64,000 nt of DNA. Source: Nesterenkonia sandarakina (GTDB lineage: Bacteria; Actinomycetota; Actinomycetes; Actinomycetales; Micrococcaceae). Position numbers and translations under genes: made by a program. The notes under the pieces were generated by a model, which had not been told where the DNA came from, searched no databases, and saw nothing but the letters and a program-made list of their open reading frames with translations. Location of the stretch: NCBI RefSeq assembly GCF_013410215.1, contig NZ_JACCFQ010000001.1:2046001-2110000 (forward strand), written 5' to 3'. Shown in pieces: positions 48,062 through 57,247 of this stretch (its first letter is position 1; every line of letters begins with the position of its first letter).

Positions 48062-49393
48062 TCAGGCGTCGGTGAAGATCCGACCCAGCTGCGCGAAGCG
48101 CCAGCCGGAGCCTTCCCACTGACTCGCGCTGAGCACGTTGCGGGCGTCGATGAACTGCTTCTGCGCCACCAGCGGCTCGAGGTCGGCCGGAGTGAGCGCC
48201 TTGAACTCGTTCCACTCCGTGGTCAGCACCACCAGATCGGCGTCGGTGACCGCCTCGGTGAGTGAATCCACGTAGCCCAGCCGCGGGAAGCGCTTGGCCG
48301 CGTTGCGGTTGCCCTCCGGGTCGTAGACGGAGACATCGGCCCCGGAGCTGAACAGGCGCACCGCCACGTCCAGGCCGGGGGAGTCGCGGACGTCGTCGGA
48401 GAGCGGCTTGAAGGTCACGCCGAGCACGGCGATCCGCTTGCCCTCCAGATCGGAGTCCAGGATCTGCTCTGCGAGGTTGACCACCCGGTCACGACGGCGC
48501 AGGTTGATCTGGTCCATCTCATCGAGGAAGCGCATCGTGTGGTCCAGGCCGAGCTCGCCCACGCGGGTCTGCAGGGCCCGGATGTCCTTGGGCAGGCAGC
48601 CGCCGCCGAAGCCGACCCCGGCGTTGAGGAACTTCCGGCCGATCCGGGTGTCGTGGCCGATCGCGTCGGCCAGGGTGGTGATGTTCCCGCCCACGGCCTC
48701 GGTGACCTCGGAGAAGGCGTTGATGAAGGAGATCTTGGTGGCCAGGAATGCGTTCGCGGCCACCTTGACCAGCTCTGCGGTCTCAAAGTCGGTGGCGATC
48801 CAGGGGGTGTCCCGGCCCAGCGCCTCGGAGTAGACGTCGCGCAGCACGGCCTCGTCGGCCTCATCAGCGGTGCCCACCACCAGACGGTCGGGGCGCAGCG
48901 TGTCCTCCACGGCGAAGCCCTCGCGCAGGAACTCCGGGTTCCATGCCAGGCTCACGCGCACACCCTCGGCGGACTCTTCCTCGACCAGGGCCGCGAGCCG
49001 GCGTGCGGTGCCCACCGGGACCGTGGACTTGCCCACGATCAGCGCGTCCTTGCTGATCGCACGCGCCAGCGAGCGGGTCGCGGCGTTGACGAAGGTCATG
49101 TCCGCGCCGGTGCCGCCGGCCTGCTGCGGGGTGCCCACAGCGATGAAGTGCACGTCGCCCCAAGCGCCGACCTCCTCGAGGTCGGTGGTGAAGCGCAGCC
49201 GTCCGGAGTCCACATGCTTGCGGATCAGCTCGGGCAGGCCGGGTTCGTGGAAGGGAAGCTCGCCGCGGGAGAGCGAGTCGATCTTCTCGGGGTCGATGTC
49301 CACGCCGAGCACGTTATAGCCCAGTTCTGCCATGCATGCCGCATGGGTGGCGCCGAGGTAGCCAGTTCCGATGACGCTTATATTCTCAATCAC
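48062..49393 (-). CDS. UDP-glucose 6-dehydrogenase
   Basis: A 443-residue enzyme (from the GTG start) oxidising UDP-glucose to UDP-glucuronate for cell-envelope sugars. Motifs are ISVIGTGYLGATHAACMAELGY (NAD), VGKSTVPVGTARRL, WNPEFLREGFAV, AELVKVAANAFLATKISFINAFSEV, and the catalytic Cys in GVGFGGGCLPKDI. The C-terminal domain has VLGVTFKPLSDDVRDSP. The frame extends to ATG 49405, but that ATG lies inside a TATGAT -10 hexamer located 7 nt before the GTG, so a leaderless GTG start at 49393 is more likely. Confidence 0.95.
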   Translation of the reverse strand: MIENISVIGTGYLGATHAACMAELGYNVLGVDIDPEKIDSLSRGELPFHEPGLPELIRKHVDSGRLRFTTDLEEVGAWGDVHFIAVGTPQQAGGTGADMTFVNAATRSLARAISKDALIVGKSTVPVGTARRLAALVEEESAEGVRVSLAWNPEFLREGFAVEDTLRPDRLVVGTADEADEAVLRDVYSEALGRDTPWIATDFETAELVKVAANAFLATKISFINAFSEVTEAVGGNITTLADAIGHDTRIGRKFLNAGVGFGGGCLPKDIRALQTRVGELGLDHTMRFLDEMDQINLRRRDRVVNLAEQILDSDLEGKRIAVLGVTFKPLSDDVRDSPGLDVAVRLFSSGADVSVYDPEGNRNAAKRFPRLGYVDSLTEAVTDADLVVLTTEWNEFKALTPADLEPLVAQKQFIDARNVLSASQWEGSGWRFAQLGRIFTDA

Positions 49394-49406
49394 GCCCCTC
49401 ATCATA
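49394..49406 (-). promoter_or_regulatory. Leaderless-type promoter of the UDP-glucose dehydrogenase gene
   Basis: On the minus strand TATGAT (49406-49401) is followed by 7 nt and GTG 49393. The arrangement predicts transcription from the GTG. Confidence 0.5.
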
Positions 49407-49456
49407 AGGGCCTGCTGAAGATTCCTGGGAAATGCCTGCAGATGGGTGTGCCCCGG

Positions 49457-50371
49457 CTACTGCTCGCCCAGTCCGTGCTCGGCGGCATCGGGATTCTTGC
49501 GGACAAGTTCGGTCAGCTGGTGCGCCGCCTGGACGACGACGCCGGCGTACTGCCTCCCCGGCTGCCGGGTCAGCCGCTCGATCGGTCCGGAGATCGACAC
49601 GGCCGCCAGGACCCGCCCGGAGGGTCCACGCACCGGGGCGGAGACCGAGGCGACCCCGGCCTCACGCTCCCCGAGGGACTCGCCCCAGCCGCGGCGTCGC
49701 ACCCCGGCCAGCACCGTGGGGGTGAACCGGGCGCCGTGCAGTCCCTCGACCAGGCGCTCATGGTCCTCCCAGGCCAGCAGCACCTGGGCGGCGGAGCCGG
49801 CCTTCATGGAGAGCTGGGTGCCCACCGGGATGGAGTCCCGCAGGCCGATCGGCCGTTCGGCCGAGGCCACGCAGACCCGGGCGTCTCCCTGCCGGCGGTA
49901 GAGCTGGGAGCTCTCCCCGGTGGCGTCGCGCAGCCGCAGCAGGATCGGGCCGGCCGCGGTGACCAGCCGGTCATCCCCGGCGGCGGAGGCCAGTTCGGCC
50001 AGGCGGGAGCCGATCACGTAGCGTCCGCGCACATCCCGGCTGAGGAAACGGTGGTGCACCAGGGCGCTGGCCAGCCGGTGCACCGTGGGCCGGGCCAGGC
50101 CGGTGCATTCCACCAGCTGAGCCAGTGAGGCCGGTCCGGCCTCGAGTGCGTCCATGATCATCACCGACTTGTCCACCACCCCGATCCCGGAGGGGGAGTG
50201 CAGCGGCCGCGGCGGGTCCGGGGGCAGCGTGGGTGCGGGTCTGCCGTCCCCCGAGGCCGGAGGCAGCTTCTGCGCGACCATCCGGCGCGGGCCGCCTGTG
50301 GGGGCGCCGGAACGGGAAGCCTGCGGGGAGTACTGCTCACCGGGCCGGGGGGAATAGGGCGATGCTGGCAT
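49457..50371 (-). CDS. ndgR: IclR-family regulator NdgR (LtbR type)
   Basis: A 304-residue IclR regulator. A Pro-rich ~60-residue N-terminal extension precedes the winged helix-turn-helix (SVMIMDALEAGPASLAQLVECTGLARPTVHRLASALVHH, about 69-107). The effector domain has ESSQLYRRQGDARVCVASAERPIGLRDSIPVG, MKAGSAAQVLLAWE, GVRRRGWGESLGEREAGVASVSAPVRGPSG and ISGPIERLTRQPGR, all characteristic of NdgR/LtbR. These repress leuCD and other amino-acid genes in Streptomyces and Corynebacterium. It is divergent from leuC across a shared inverted repeat. The ATG appears leaderless (TATCAT 6 nt upstream). Confidence 0.94.
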   Translation of the reverse strand: MPASPYSPRPGEQYSPQASRSGAPTGGPRRMVAQKLPPASGDGRPAPTLPPDPPRPLHSPSGIGVVDKSVMIMDALEAGPASLAQLVECTGLARPTVHRLASALVHHRFLSRDVRGRYVIGSRLAELASAAGDDRLVTAAGPILLRLRDATGESSQLYRRQGDARVCVASAERPIGLRDSIPVGTQLSMKAGSAAQVLLAWEDHERLVEGLHGARFTPTVLAGVRRRGWGESLGEREAGVASVSAPVRGPSGRVLAAVSISGPIERLTRQPGRQYAGVVVQAAHQLTELVRKNPDAAEHGLGEQ

Positions 50372-50383
50372 GAGCCCATGATA
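50372..50383 (-). promoter_or_regulatory. Leaderless-type promoter of ndgR
   Basis: On the minus strand TATCAT (50383-50378) lies 6 nt before the ATG at 50371. A -35 placed 17 nt further would fall on the TCTCA...TGAGA repeat. Confidence 0.5.
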
Positions 50384-50402
50384 CTGGCAATCGCCGCCCC
50401 GA

Positions 50403-50417
50403 TCTCAGATAATGAGA
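50403..50417. promoter_or_regulatory. Probable NdgR operator between ndgR and leuC
   Basis: TCTCAGATAATGAGA is an inverted repeat (TCTCA, 5-nt spacer, TGAGA) at the -35 positions of both the ndgR promoter and the proposed leuC promoter. One bound IclR protein could repress both. IclR regulators are known to bind short palindromes of this size. Confidence 0.65.
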
Positions 50418-50424
50418 CCTCTGT

Positions 50425-50446
50425 GCGGGGGTATAGAAGCCCCCGC
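50425..50446. promoter_or_regulatory. leuC promoter -10 inside a GC hairpin
   Basis: TATAGA (50432-50437) is the likely -10 of leuC. It is flanked by GCGGGGG (50425-50431) and CCCCCGC (50440-50446), perfect inverted repeats, so it lies in the loop of a potential hairpin. A strong AGGAGG ribosome site (50479-50484) precedes leuC. Confidence 0.5.
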
Positions 50447-50489
50447 GCAATGGTGGTTCTGTAGTGAGTGAGCCCATCAGGAGGATCCC

Positions 50490-51923
50490 ATGGCGAACAC
50501 GCCACTCACGTTGCCTGAAAAGGTCTGGCGCGACCACGTCGTCGTCGCCGGCGAAGAGTCCGACGGTCAGCGGTCTCCGGACCTGCTCTACATCGACCTG
50601 CACCTGGTCCATGAGGTCACCAGCCCGCAGGCCTTCGAAGGTCTGCGCCTGGCCGGGCGCCCGGTGCGCCGACCGGACCTGACCATCGCCACCGAGGACC
50701 ACAACACTCCCACGCTGGAGATCGACAAGCCCATCGCGGACCCGATCTCGCGCAAGCAGGTCGACACGCTGCGCGCGAACGCCGAGGAGTTCGGGGTGCG
50801 GATCCACTCCCTGGGCGACGCCGATCAGGGGATCGTCCATGTGGTCGGCCCGCAGCTGGGCCTGACCCAGCCCGGGATGACCGTGGTCTGCGGGGACTCC
50901 CACACCTCCACCCACGGTGCCTTCGGCGCCCTGGCCATGGGCATCGGCACCTCTGAGGTGGAGCATGTCCTGGCCACCCAGACCCTGCCGCTGAAGCCGT
51001 TCAAGACCATGGCGATCACCGTGAACGGGTCGCTGCGCCCGGGCGTGAGCTCCAAGGACATCATCTTGGCGGTGATCGCCGAGATCGGCACCGGCGGCGG
51101 CCAGGGCTACGTGCTGGAATACCGCGGCTCCGCCATCGAGGAGCTCTCCATGGACGCGCGGATGACCATCTGCAACATGTCCATCGAGGCCGGCGCCCGG
51201 GCGGGCATGATCGCCCCGGATCAGACCACCTTCGACTTCATCGAGGGTCGCCCGCACGCCCCGGAGGGCGCCGACTGGGACGCCGCGGTCGAGTACTGGA
51301 AGTCCCTGCGCACCGACGAGGGCGCACGCTTCGACGCCGAGGTGATCCTCGACGCCGACACCCTGGACCCGTTCGTGACCTGGGGAACGAATCCCGGTCA
51401 GGGCGTGAGCCTCAACGGCGTGGTCCCTGCGCCCACCGACTTCACCGACGACGTCGCCCGGGAGTCCGCCGAGCGGGCGCTGACCTACATGGACCTCACC
51501 CCCGGCACCCCGATGAAGGACATCCGGGTGGACACCGTCTTCCTGGGCTCCTGCACCAACTCCCGGATGGAGGACCTGCGCGCCGCCGCGGAGATCCTCG
51601 CCGGCCGCGAGAAGGACCCGGAGGTCCGGATGATCGTGGTGCCCGGCTCCGCGAAGGTCCGGCTTCAGGCCGAGGCCGAGGGGCTGGACAAGGTCTTCAA
51701 GGAGTTCGGCGCCGAGTGGCGCTTCGCCGGCTGCTCGATGTGTCTGGGCATGAACCCCGATCAGCTGGCCCCGGGGGAGCGCTGCGCCTCCACCTCGAAC
51801 CGCAACTTCGAGGGCCGCCAGGGCAAGGGCGGACGGACCCACCTGGTCTCCCCGGTGGTGGCCGCCGCGACCGCGATCCGCGGCACCCTCTCCGCCCCGG
51901 CGGACATCCTCGTCCCGGCCTGA
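50490..51923 (+). CDS. leuC: 3-Isopropylmalate dehydratase large subunit LeuC
   Basis: A 477-residue aconitase-family subunit that isomerises 2- to 3-isopropylmalate with LeuD. The 4Fe-4S cluster Cys residues are in [13 protein letters not shown] and in [12 protein letters not shown]. Other motifs are [34 protein letters not shown] and [20 protein letters not shown]. The start has an ideal AGGAGG site. leuD follows after 49 nt. A 17-bp unit with one mismatch is duplicated across the stop codon (51914-51950). Regulation by the divergent NdgR is likely. Confidence 0.97.
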   Translation: MANTPLTLPEKVWRDHVVVAGEESDGQRSPDLLYIDLHLVHEVTSPQAFEGLRLAGRPVRRPDLTIATEDHNTPTLEIDKPIADPISRKQVDTLRANAEEFGVRIHSLGDADQGIVHVVGPQLGLTQPGMTVVCGDSHTSTHGAFGALAMGIGTSEVEHVLATQTLPLKPFKTMAITVNGSLRPGVSSKDIILAVIAEIGTGGGQGYVLEYRGSAIEELSMDARMTICNMSIEAGARAGMIAPDQTTFDFIEGRPHAPEGADWDAAVEYWKSLRTDEGARFDAEVILDADTLDPFVTWGTNPGQGVSLNGVVPAPTDFTDDVARESAERALTYMDLTPGTPMKDIRVDTVFLGSCTNSRMEDLRAAAEILAGREKDPEVRMIVVPGSAKVRLQAEAEGLDKVFKEFGAEWRFAGCSMCLGMNPDQLAPGERCASTSNRNFEGRQGKGGRTHLVSPVVAAATAIRGTLSAPADILVPA

Positions 51924-51972
51924 GCCTCGCTGCCCCGGCCTGAGCCCCGCACCAGATCACCGAGAAGGATCC

Positions 51973-52572
51973 ATGGAACCCATCACCACCCACACCGGCG
52001 TCGGCGTCCCGCTGAAGCAGTCGAACGTGGACACCGATCAGATCATCCCCGCGGTCTACCTCAAGCGGATCACCAAGACCGGCTTCGAGGACGCGCTGTT
52101 CTCCTCCTGGCGGAAGAACCAGGACTTCGTGCTGAACCAGCCCGCCTATCAGCATGGGTCGGTGCTCGTGGCCGGCTCCGACTTCGGGACCGGGTCCTCC
52201 CGGGAACATGCCGTCTGGGCGCTGAAGGACTACGGCTTCCGCGCCGTGATCTCATCCCGCTTCGCGGACATCTTCTACGGCAACTCCGCGAAGCAGGGCC
52301 TGCTCGCCGCGAAGGTGGCCCAGCCGGATGTGGAGCTGATCTGGAAGGAGCTGGAGAACAATCCCGGGACTGAGATCACCGTGGACCTGATCCACCGCAC
52401 CGTGCGCTGCGGCTCGGTGGAGACCAGCTTCGAGATCGACAACTACACCCGGTGGCGCCTGCTCGAGGGCCTCGACGATATCTCGCTCACACTGCGCGAG
52501 GCCCCGGCCGTGGAGGCCTTCGAGGCGAGCCGCCCCGGATTCAAGCCGAAAACCCTGCCGGCAAAGGTCTGA
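51973..52572 (+). CDS. leuD: 3-Isopropylmalate dehydratase small subunit LeuD
   Basis: A 199-residue swivel-domain partner of LeuC. Family motifs are [33 protein letters not shown], the active-site loop [19 protein letters not shown], and [27 protein letters not shown] lies just before the ATG. The leuD-murA order is shared by many Micrococcales. Confidence 0.97.
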   Translation: MEPITTHTGVGVPLKQSNVDTDQIIPAVYLKRITKTGFEDALFSSWRKNQDFVLNQPAYQHGSVLVAGSDFGTGSSREHAVWALKDYGFRAVISSRFADIFYGNSAKQGLLAAKVAQPDVELIWKELENNPGTEITVDLIHRTVRCGSVETSFEIDNYTRWRLLEGLDDISLTLREAPAVEAFEASRPGFKPKTLPAKV

Positions 52573-52716
52573 CCTCGCCGTATGGCCCTCCGCGGGGGCC
52601 CCGGCTTGACCGAATCGTTGCCTCAGCCACCGGCGGAAGCGGGAAGGGATCCCAGCAGATGTGGTTACAGTGGCAAAGCTACATTTCACATTTGTCGAAG
52701 AAGGGACGCCAGTCCA

Positions 52717-54039
52717 ATGGCCAAGCTGCTCACCGTTCAGGGTGGAAAGCCACTCGAGGGATCCGTCCACGTCCGTGGCGCGAAGAACCTCGTCCCCAAG
52801 GCCATGGTGGCCGCGCTGCTGGGCAGCGAGCCGTCCCAGCTGCGCAACGTCCCGGCGATCAAAGACGTCGAGATCGTCACCAATCTGCTCCAGATCCACG
52901 GCGTCAAGGTCGACGCCGATCCGGCCACCGGTGATCTCACGCTGGACCCGCGCGACTCCTACAGCGCCGCACATTCCGAGATCGACGCCTATGCCGGGGA
53001 TTCCCGCATCCCGATCCTCTTCTGCGGCCCGCTCATGCACCAGCACGGTGAGGCGTTCATCCCGGATCTCGGCGGCTGCCGGATCGGGGACCGCCCGATC
53101 AACTACCACCTCGAGGTGCTGCGCAACTTCGGCGCCGTCGTCGACAAGTCGCCCACCGGCATCCACATCTCCGCCCCGCGCGGTCTCAAGGGCGCGAAGC
53201 TGACCCTGCCCTACCCCTCGGTGGGGGCCACCGAGCAGGTGCTGCTCACCGCAGTGCTCGCCGAAGGCATCACCGAGCTGGAGAACGCCGCGGTGGAGCC
53301 CGAGATCCACGACCTGATCGCGATCCTGCAGCAGATGGGCGCGATCATCACGGTCTACACCGACCGCACCATCCGCATCGAAGGCGTGGACCGGCTCTCC
53401 GGGTACCGCCACCGGGCCATCACCGACCGCAACGAGACCGCCTCCTGGGCCTCGGCGGCGCTGGTCACCCAGGGGGACATCTACGTCAAGGGTGCCGCCC
53501 AGCGGGACCTCACCGCGTTTTTGAACACCTACCGCAAGATCGGCGGCGAGTTCTCCGTCGACGACGACGGGATCCGCTTCTGGCACGCAGGCCACGCCCT
53601 GAAGCCGCTGGTGCTCGAGACCGACGTGCACCCGGGCTTCATGACCGACTGGCAGCAGCCGCTGGTGGTCGCGCTCACCCAGGCCCACGGGGTCTCGATC
53701 GTGCACGAGACCGTCTATGAGAACCGCTTCGGCTTCACCGAGGCGCTGCAGCGGATGGGCGCCTCCATCCAGCTGCACCGCGAGTGCCTGGGCTCCAGCC
53801 CCTGCCGCTTCGGGCAGCGCAACTTCCTGCACTCCGCGGTGATCTCCGGGCCCGCCGAGCTCCACGGCGCCGAGATCGACGTCCCGGACCTGCGCGGAGG
53901 CTTCTCCCACCTGATCGCGGCACTGGCCGCGAAGGGCACCTCCAAGGTCACCGGCATCGAGGTCATCAACCGCGGCTACGAGCACTTCATGGACAAGCTG
54001 AGCGACCTGGGTGCGGATGTCGTGATGTCCGAACGCTGA
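52717..54039 (+). CDS. murA: UDP-N-acetylglucosamine 1-carboxyvinyltransferase MurA
   Basis: A 440-residue EPSP-synthase-fold enzyme that transfers enolpyruvate from PEP to UDP-GlcNAc, the first committed step of peptidoglycan synthesis. ATG 52717 follows GAAGAAGGGA; earlier in-frame codons lack a site. GAKN near the N-terminus (about 21-24) binds substrate. The catalytic loop Cys is in GGCRIGDRPINYH (about C121), so fosfomycin sensitivity is expected. The catalytic Asp is in HPGFMTDWQQPL. Parts of the first domain (SRIPILFCGPLMHQHGEAF) differ from textbook MurA, so it may be the more divergent of two copies. TACAGT near 52664 is a possible -10. Confidence 0.9.
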   Translation: MAKLLTVQGGKPLEGSVHVRGAKNLVPKAMVAALLGSEPSQLRNVPAIKDVEIVTNLLQIHGVKVDADPATGDLTLDPRDSYSAAHSEIDAYAGDSRIPILFCGPLMHQHGEAFIPDLGGCRIGDRPINYHLEVLRNFGAVVDKSPTGIHISAPRGLKGAKLTLPYPSVGATEQVLLTAVLAEGITELENAAVEPEIHDLIAILQQMGAIITVYTDRTIRIEGVDRLSGYRHRAITDRNETASWASAALVTQGDIYVKGAAQRDLTAFLNTYRKIGGEFSVDDDGIRFWHAGHALKPLVLETDVHPGFMTDWQQPLVVALTQAHGVSIVHETVYENRFGFTEALQRMGASIQLHRECLGSSPCRFGQRNFLHSAVISGPAELHGAEIDVPDLRGGFSHLIAALAAKGTSKVTGIEVINRGYEHFMDKLSDLGADVVMSER

Positions 54040-54049
54040 GTCGGGCCGG

Positions 54050-54063
54050 TAGGGTTGTCCTCT
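54050..54063 (+). promoter_or_regulatory. Leaderless-type promoter of the plsC-like gene
   Basis: TAGGGT (54050-54055) is followed by 8 nt and GTG 54064, with no ribosome site. It begins 11 nt after the murA stop. Confidence 0.5.
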
Positions 54064-54969
54064 GTGACCGATTCCAGCAGTGACCCTGCACCCGTCGAGG
54101 GCCGCGGCCGCTCACGCCGCCGCAAGTCCACGCGCACCGAGCCCGTCGCAGCAGTCCGCGGCGGCTCTGCCGCGGACACCGTGGACTACACCGTGGGTCG
54201 CGGCACCCGGATGGGCTTCTCCGCCGCCGCCGCCGTCTGTGTCCCGGTGCTGAACCTGGCCATGGGGCGGCGCTGGAACGGCCTGGAGAAGCTCCCGCAG
54301 GGCGGGTTCATCGCGGTGGCCAACCACGTCAGCGAGGTCGACCCGCTCGCCGTCGCCCACGCCGTCTACCGCAGCGGTCACACCTTCCACTTCATGACCA
54401 AGGACTCGCTGTTCCGGATCCCGGTGCTGGGCAAGGTGTTCAGCGGGCTCAAGCAGATCCCGGTCTCGCGGGACAGCCGCACCGACGCCCGCCGCTCCCT
54501 GGACGCGGCCAAGGATGTCCTGGCGGCCGAGGGTGCGATCCTGATCTACCCCGAAGGGACCCTGACCCGGGATCCCGAGGGCTGGCCGATGCGCGCGAAG
54601 ACCGGGGCTGCCCGGCTCGCACTGAGCACCGGGGCCCCGCTGATCCCGATCACGCACTGGGGGGTCCAAGAGCTCTTCGGCACCTACGCGAAGCTGCCCA
54701 AGTTCTTCCCGCGCAAGCGCTACCAGCTCACCGTGGGGGACCCGATCGACCTCTCCGACCTGCGCTCCGGGCCGATGACCCGGTCCGTGCTGAGCGAGGC
54801 CACCGAACGCATCGAGACCGCGCTCACCGAAGGTGTGGCCGCGCTGCGCGGAGAGCAGCCTCCCGAGATGATCTGGGACCGCAGCCTGCGCCAGCGGGTG
54901 CCTCGCCGCCAGACGGGCCGCGCCCCGCAGAACCCCACCTCCGACGACGAGCAGAAGGGTCCCTCATGA
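54064..54969 (+). CDS. 1-Acyl-glycerol-3-phosphate acyltransferase (PlsC-like)
   Basis: A 301-residue membrane-associated acyltransferase of the phosphatidic-acid pathway. The GTG start follows a -10-like hexamer and looks leaderless. A basic N-terminus (RRRKSTR) precedes a hydrophobic stretch (about 55-70). The catalytic HX4D is in VANHVSEVDPLAVAHA, the substrate motif EGTL in LIYPEGTLTRDPEG, and GAPLIPITHWGVQE completes the set. The C-terminal tail is basic and disordered. It overlaps gpsA by 4 nt, pairing phosphatidate synthesis with glycerol-3-phosphate supply. Confidence 0.92.
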   Translation: MTDSSSDPAPVEGRGRSRRRKSTRTEPVAAVRGGSAADTVDYTVGRGTRMGFSAAAAVCVPVLNLAMGRRWNGLEKLPQGGFIAVANHVSEVDPLAVAHAVYRSGHTFHFMTKDSLFRIPVLGKVFSGLKQIPVSRDSRTDARRSLDAAKDVLAAEGAILIYPEGTLTRDPEGWPMRAKTGAARLALSTGAPLIPITHWGVQELFGTYAKLPKFFPRKRYQLTVGDPIDLSDLRSGPMTRSVLSEATERIETALTEGVAALRGEQPPEMIWDRSLRQRVPRRQTGRAPQNPTSDDEQKGPS

Positions 54970-55985
54970 CCAAGATCGCCGTGTTGGGAGCAGGAAGCTG
55001 GGGCACCACCTTCGCGAAGGTCATGGCCGACGCCGCGGTGCTCGGCGGGGACCTGCCCTCGATCATGCTCTGGGCGCGCCGTGAGGAGGTGGCCGCCGAG
55101 ATCACCGATTCCCACAGCAACGCCACCTACCTGGGGGAGACCCGCCTCCCAGAGATGATCACCGCCACCACCGACCTCGCCGAGGCGGTGCACGGCGCCG
55201 AGATCGTGGTGCTCGCCGTACCGGCCCAGTCGCTGCGCTCGCACCTGCAGATCATCCGGGAGAACCTCGAGTCCTCCGCCGTCCTGGTCTCCCTGATCAA
55301 GGGCCTCGAGCGCGGCACCGACCTGCGCATGTCCGAGGTCATCGCCGCCGAGCTGGGCGTAGGCCCGGACCGCATCGCCGTGGTCTCCGGACCCAACCTG
55401 GCGATGGAGATCGCCCGGGAGGAGCCCACCGCCTCGGTGGTGGCCTGCGCCAGCGAGCAGACCGCGGAGCGGGTCGCCGCGCTGTGCAAGAACCAGTACT
55501 TCCGGCCCTACACCAACACCGACGTCACCGGGGTGGAGATCGCCGGGATCGTGAAGAACGTGATCGCCCTGGCGGTGGGGATCTGCGACGGCCAGAAGCT
55601 CGGGGACAACTCCAAGGCCTCGGTGATCACCCGCGGACTGGCTGAGACCACCCGTCTGGCCACCGTGCTGGGTGGACGCCTGGAGACCTTCTCCGGGCTC
55701 GCCGGACTCGGAGACCTGGTCGCGACCTGCGCCTCACCGCTCTCCCGCAACCGCAGCGCCGGCCGCCTGCTCGGCGAGGGGCTCACCGCCGAGCAGGCCA
55801 CCGCCCAGCTCTCCCAGACCGCGGAGGGCATGAAGTCCGGCTCCGCCGTGGTGGAGCTGGCCCGCCAGCACGAGATCGAGATGCCGATCTGCGAGGCCGT
55901 GGTCGCGGTGCTCGACGGGAAGCTGCCGGTGGACCGCCTGGCCTCGCTGCTGCTGGCCCGAGACCTCAAAGCCGAAGGAAGATGA
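54966..55985 (+). CDS. gpsA: Glycerol-3-phosphate dehydrogenase [NAD(P)+] GpsA
   Basis: A 339-residue enzyme reducing DHAP to sn-glycerol-3-phosphate for phospholipids. The cofactor motif is IAVLGAGSWGTTFAKVMADA. VSGPNLAMEIAREEPTASVVA and the catalytic Lys region EIAGIVKNVIALAVGICDG are present, as is GLAGLGDLVATCASPLSRN. The start overlaps the acyltransferase stop (ATGA). ddl follows after 3 nt. Confidence 0.97.
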   Translation: MTKIAVLGAGSWGTTFAKVMADAAVLGGDLPSIMLWARREEVAAEITDSHSNATYLGETRLPEMITATTDLAEAVHGAEIVVLAVPAQSLRSHLQIIRENLESSAVLVSLIKGLERGTDLRMSEVIAAELGVGPDRIAVVSGPNLAMEIAREEPTASVVACASEQTAERVAALCKNQYFRPYTNTDVTGVEIAGIVKNVIALAVGICDGQKLGDNSKASVITRGLAETTRLATVLGGRLETFSGLAGLGDLVATCASPLSRNRSAGRLLGEGLTAEQATAQLSQTAEGMKSGSAVVELARQHEIEMPICEAVVAVLDGKLPVDRLASLLLARDLKAEGR

Positions 55986-55988
55986 TCC

Positions 55989-57137
55989 ATGCCAGAGACT
56001 GACCCTGCCCTGAAGCCCCGCGTCCTGGTGCTCTACGGCGGCCAGTCCTCGGAACATTCGGTGAGCTGCGTGACCGCCGCCGGAGTGCTCGGCGCCATCG
56101 ATACCGAGGCCTTCGATGTGATCGCCATCGGCATCACCTCCACCGGGCAGTGGACCCGCCCGGTCACCGACCCGCGCAGCCACGGCTTCGGCGGCGCGGA
56201 GCTGCCCCGGGTGCTGCCCACCGAGTCCACCGTGCAGCTGCACTCCGGCGCCGCCGGCTCCTCCGAGCGCAGCGCCGAGCTCCTGGAGGTCCACGCCGAC
56301 GGCAGCTCCACCGCACTGGGCCGCATCGACGTGGTCTTCCCGCTGCTGCACGGCCCCTTCGGGGAGGACGGCACCCTCCAGGGTCTCCTGGAGCTGGCCG
56401 GGCTGCCCTACGTCGGGGCCGGGGTGCTCAGCTCCGCGATGGCCATGGACAAGCACTTCATGAAGATCGCCTTCGTCGCGGCCGGACTGCAGGTCGGGCC
56501 CTGGGTGACGCTCACCGACCGGGAATGGTCCCAGGACCCCGACGCCGCCCTGGAACGGGTCCGTCAGCTTGAGCTGCCGGTCTTCGTCAAGCCGGCCCGC
56601 GCAGGCTCATCCATGGGGATCACCCGGGTCGAGGACCACGGGCAGCTCCAGGACGCCATCGCCGAGGCGCGCAAGCACGACCCCAAGGTCATCGTGGAGC
56701 AGGGCATCGACGGCCGCGAGATCGAATGCGGCGTGCTGGGCTCCCATGACGGCGCCCCGGCGCGGGCCTCGCTGCTCGGGGAGATCGCGGTCCACGACGG
56801 CTCCCAGGCGCACCAGTTCTACGACTTCAACGCCAAGTACACCGACGCCGCCGCCGCAGACCTCTCCTGCCCGGCCGAGCTGCCGGAGCAGGTCAGCGAG
56901 GAGATCCGGCGTCAGGCCGTCATCGCCTTCGAGGCGCTGGACGCCGAGGGCATCTCCCGGGCGGACTTCTTCTACACCACCGCCGGGGACGTGATCATCA
57001 ACGAGGTCAACACCATGCCCGGCTTCACCCCGATCAGCATGTACCCGCAGATGTGGAAGGCCACCGGGATCGGCTACACCGAGCTGATCACCGAGCTGCT
57101 CTCCCTGGCGCTGCAGCGCCCCGCCGGCCTGCGCTGA
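55989..57137 (+). CDS. ddl: D-alanine--D-alanine ligase Ddl
   Basis: A 382-residue ATP-grasp ligase making the D-Ala-D-Ala dipeptide of peptidoglycan. Motifs are RVLVLYGGQSSEHSVSCVTA, VFPLLHGPFGEDGTLQGLLELAGLPYVG, DKHFMKIAF, FVKPARAGSSMGITRV, and INEVNTMPGFTPISMYPQMW (metal site and D-Ala loop). The YDFNAKYTD omega-loop is of the D-Ala type, not the D-lactate type of resistance ligases. It ends the run murA-plsC-gpsA-ddl. Two 28-nt direct repeats follow the stop. Confidence 0.97.
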   Translation: MPETDPALKPRVLVLYGGQSSEHSVSCVTAAGVLGAIDTEAFDVIAIGITSTGQWTRPVTDPRSHGFGGAELPRVLPTESTVQLHSGAAGSSERSAELLEVHADGSSTALGRIDVVFPLLHGPFGEDGTLQGLLELAGLPYVGAGVLSSAMAMDKHFMKIAFVAAGLQVGPWVTLTDREWSQDPDAALERVRQLELPVFVKPARAGSSMGITRVEDHGQLQDAIAEARKHDPKVIVEQGIDGREIECGVLGSHDGAPARASLLGEIAVHDGSQAHQFYDFNAKYTDAAAADLSCPAELPEQVSEEIRRQAVIAFEALDAEGISRADFFYTTAGDVIINEVNTMPGFTPISMYPQMWKATGIGYTELITELLSLALQRPAGLR

Positions 57138-57154
57138 CAGCGGGCGACGTCGGG

Positions 57155-57231
57155 CCGGCTGAACCCGGCCGGCGTCGTCCGGCGCCGCTGGTGACAGACC
57201 CGGCCGGCTGAACCCGGCCGGCGTCGTCCGG
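57155..57231. repeat. Pair of 28-nt direct repeats between ddl and the DUF3515 gene
   Basis: Identical units at 57155-57182 and 57204-57231 (period 49) each contain CCGGCTGAACCCGGCCGG, able to form a small hairpin. They fill the 110-nt gap between convergent genes and may terminate both. Confidence 0.85.
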
Positions 57232-57247
57232 GGTCGGAGACTCAGCC

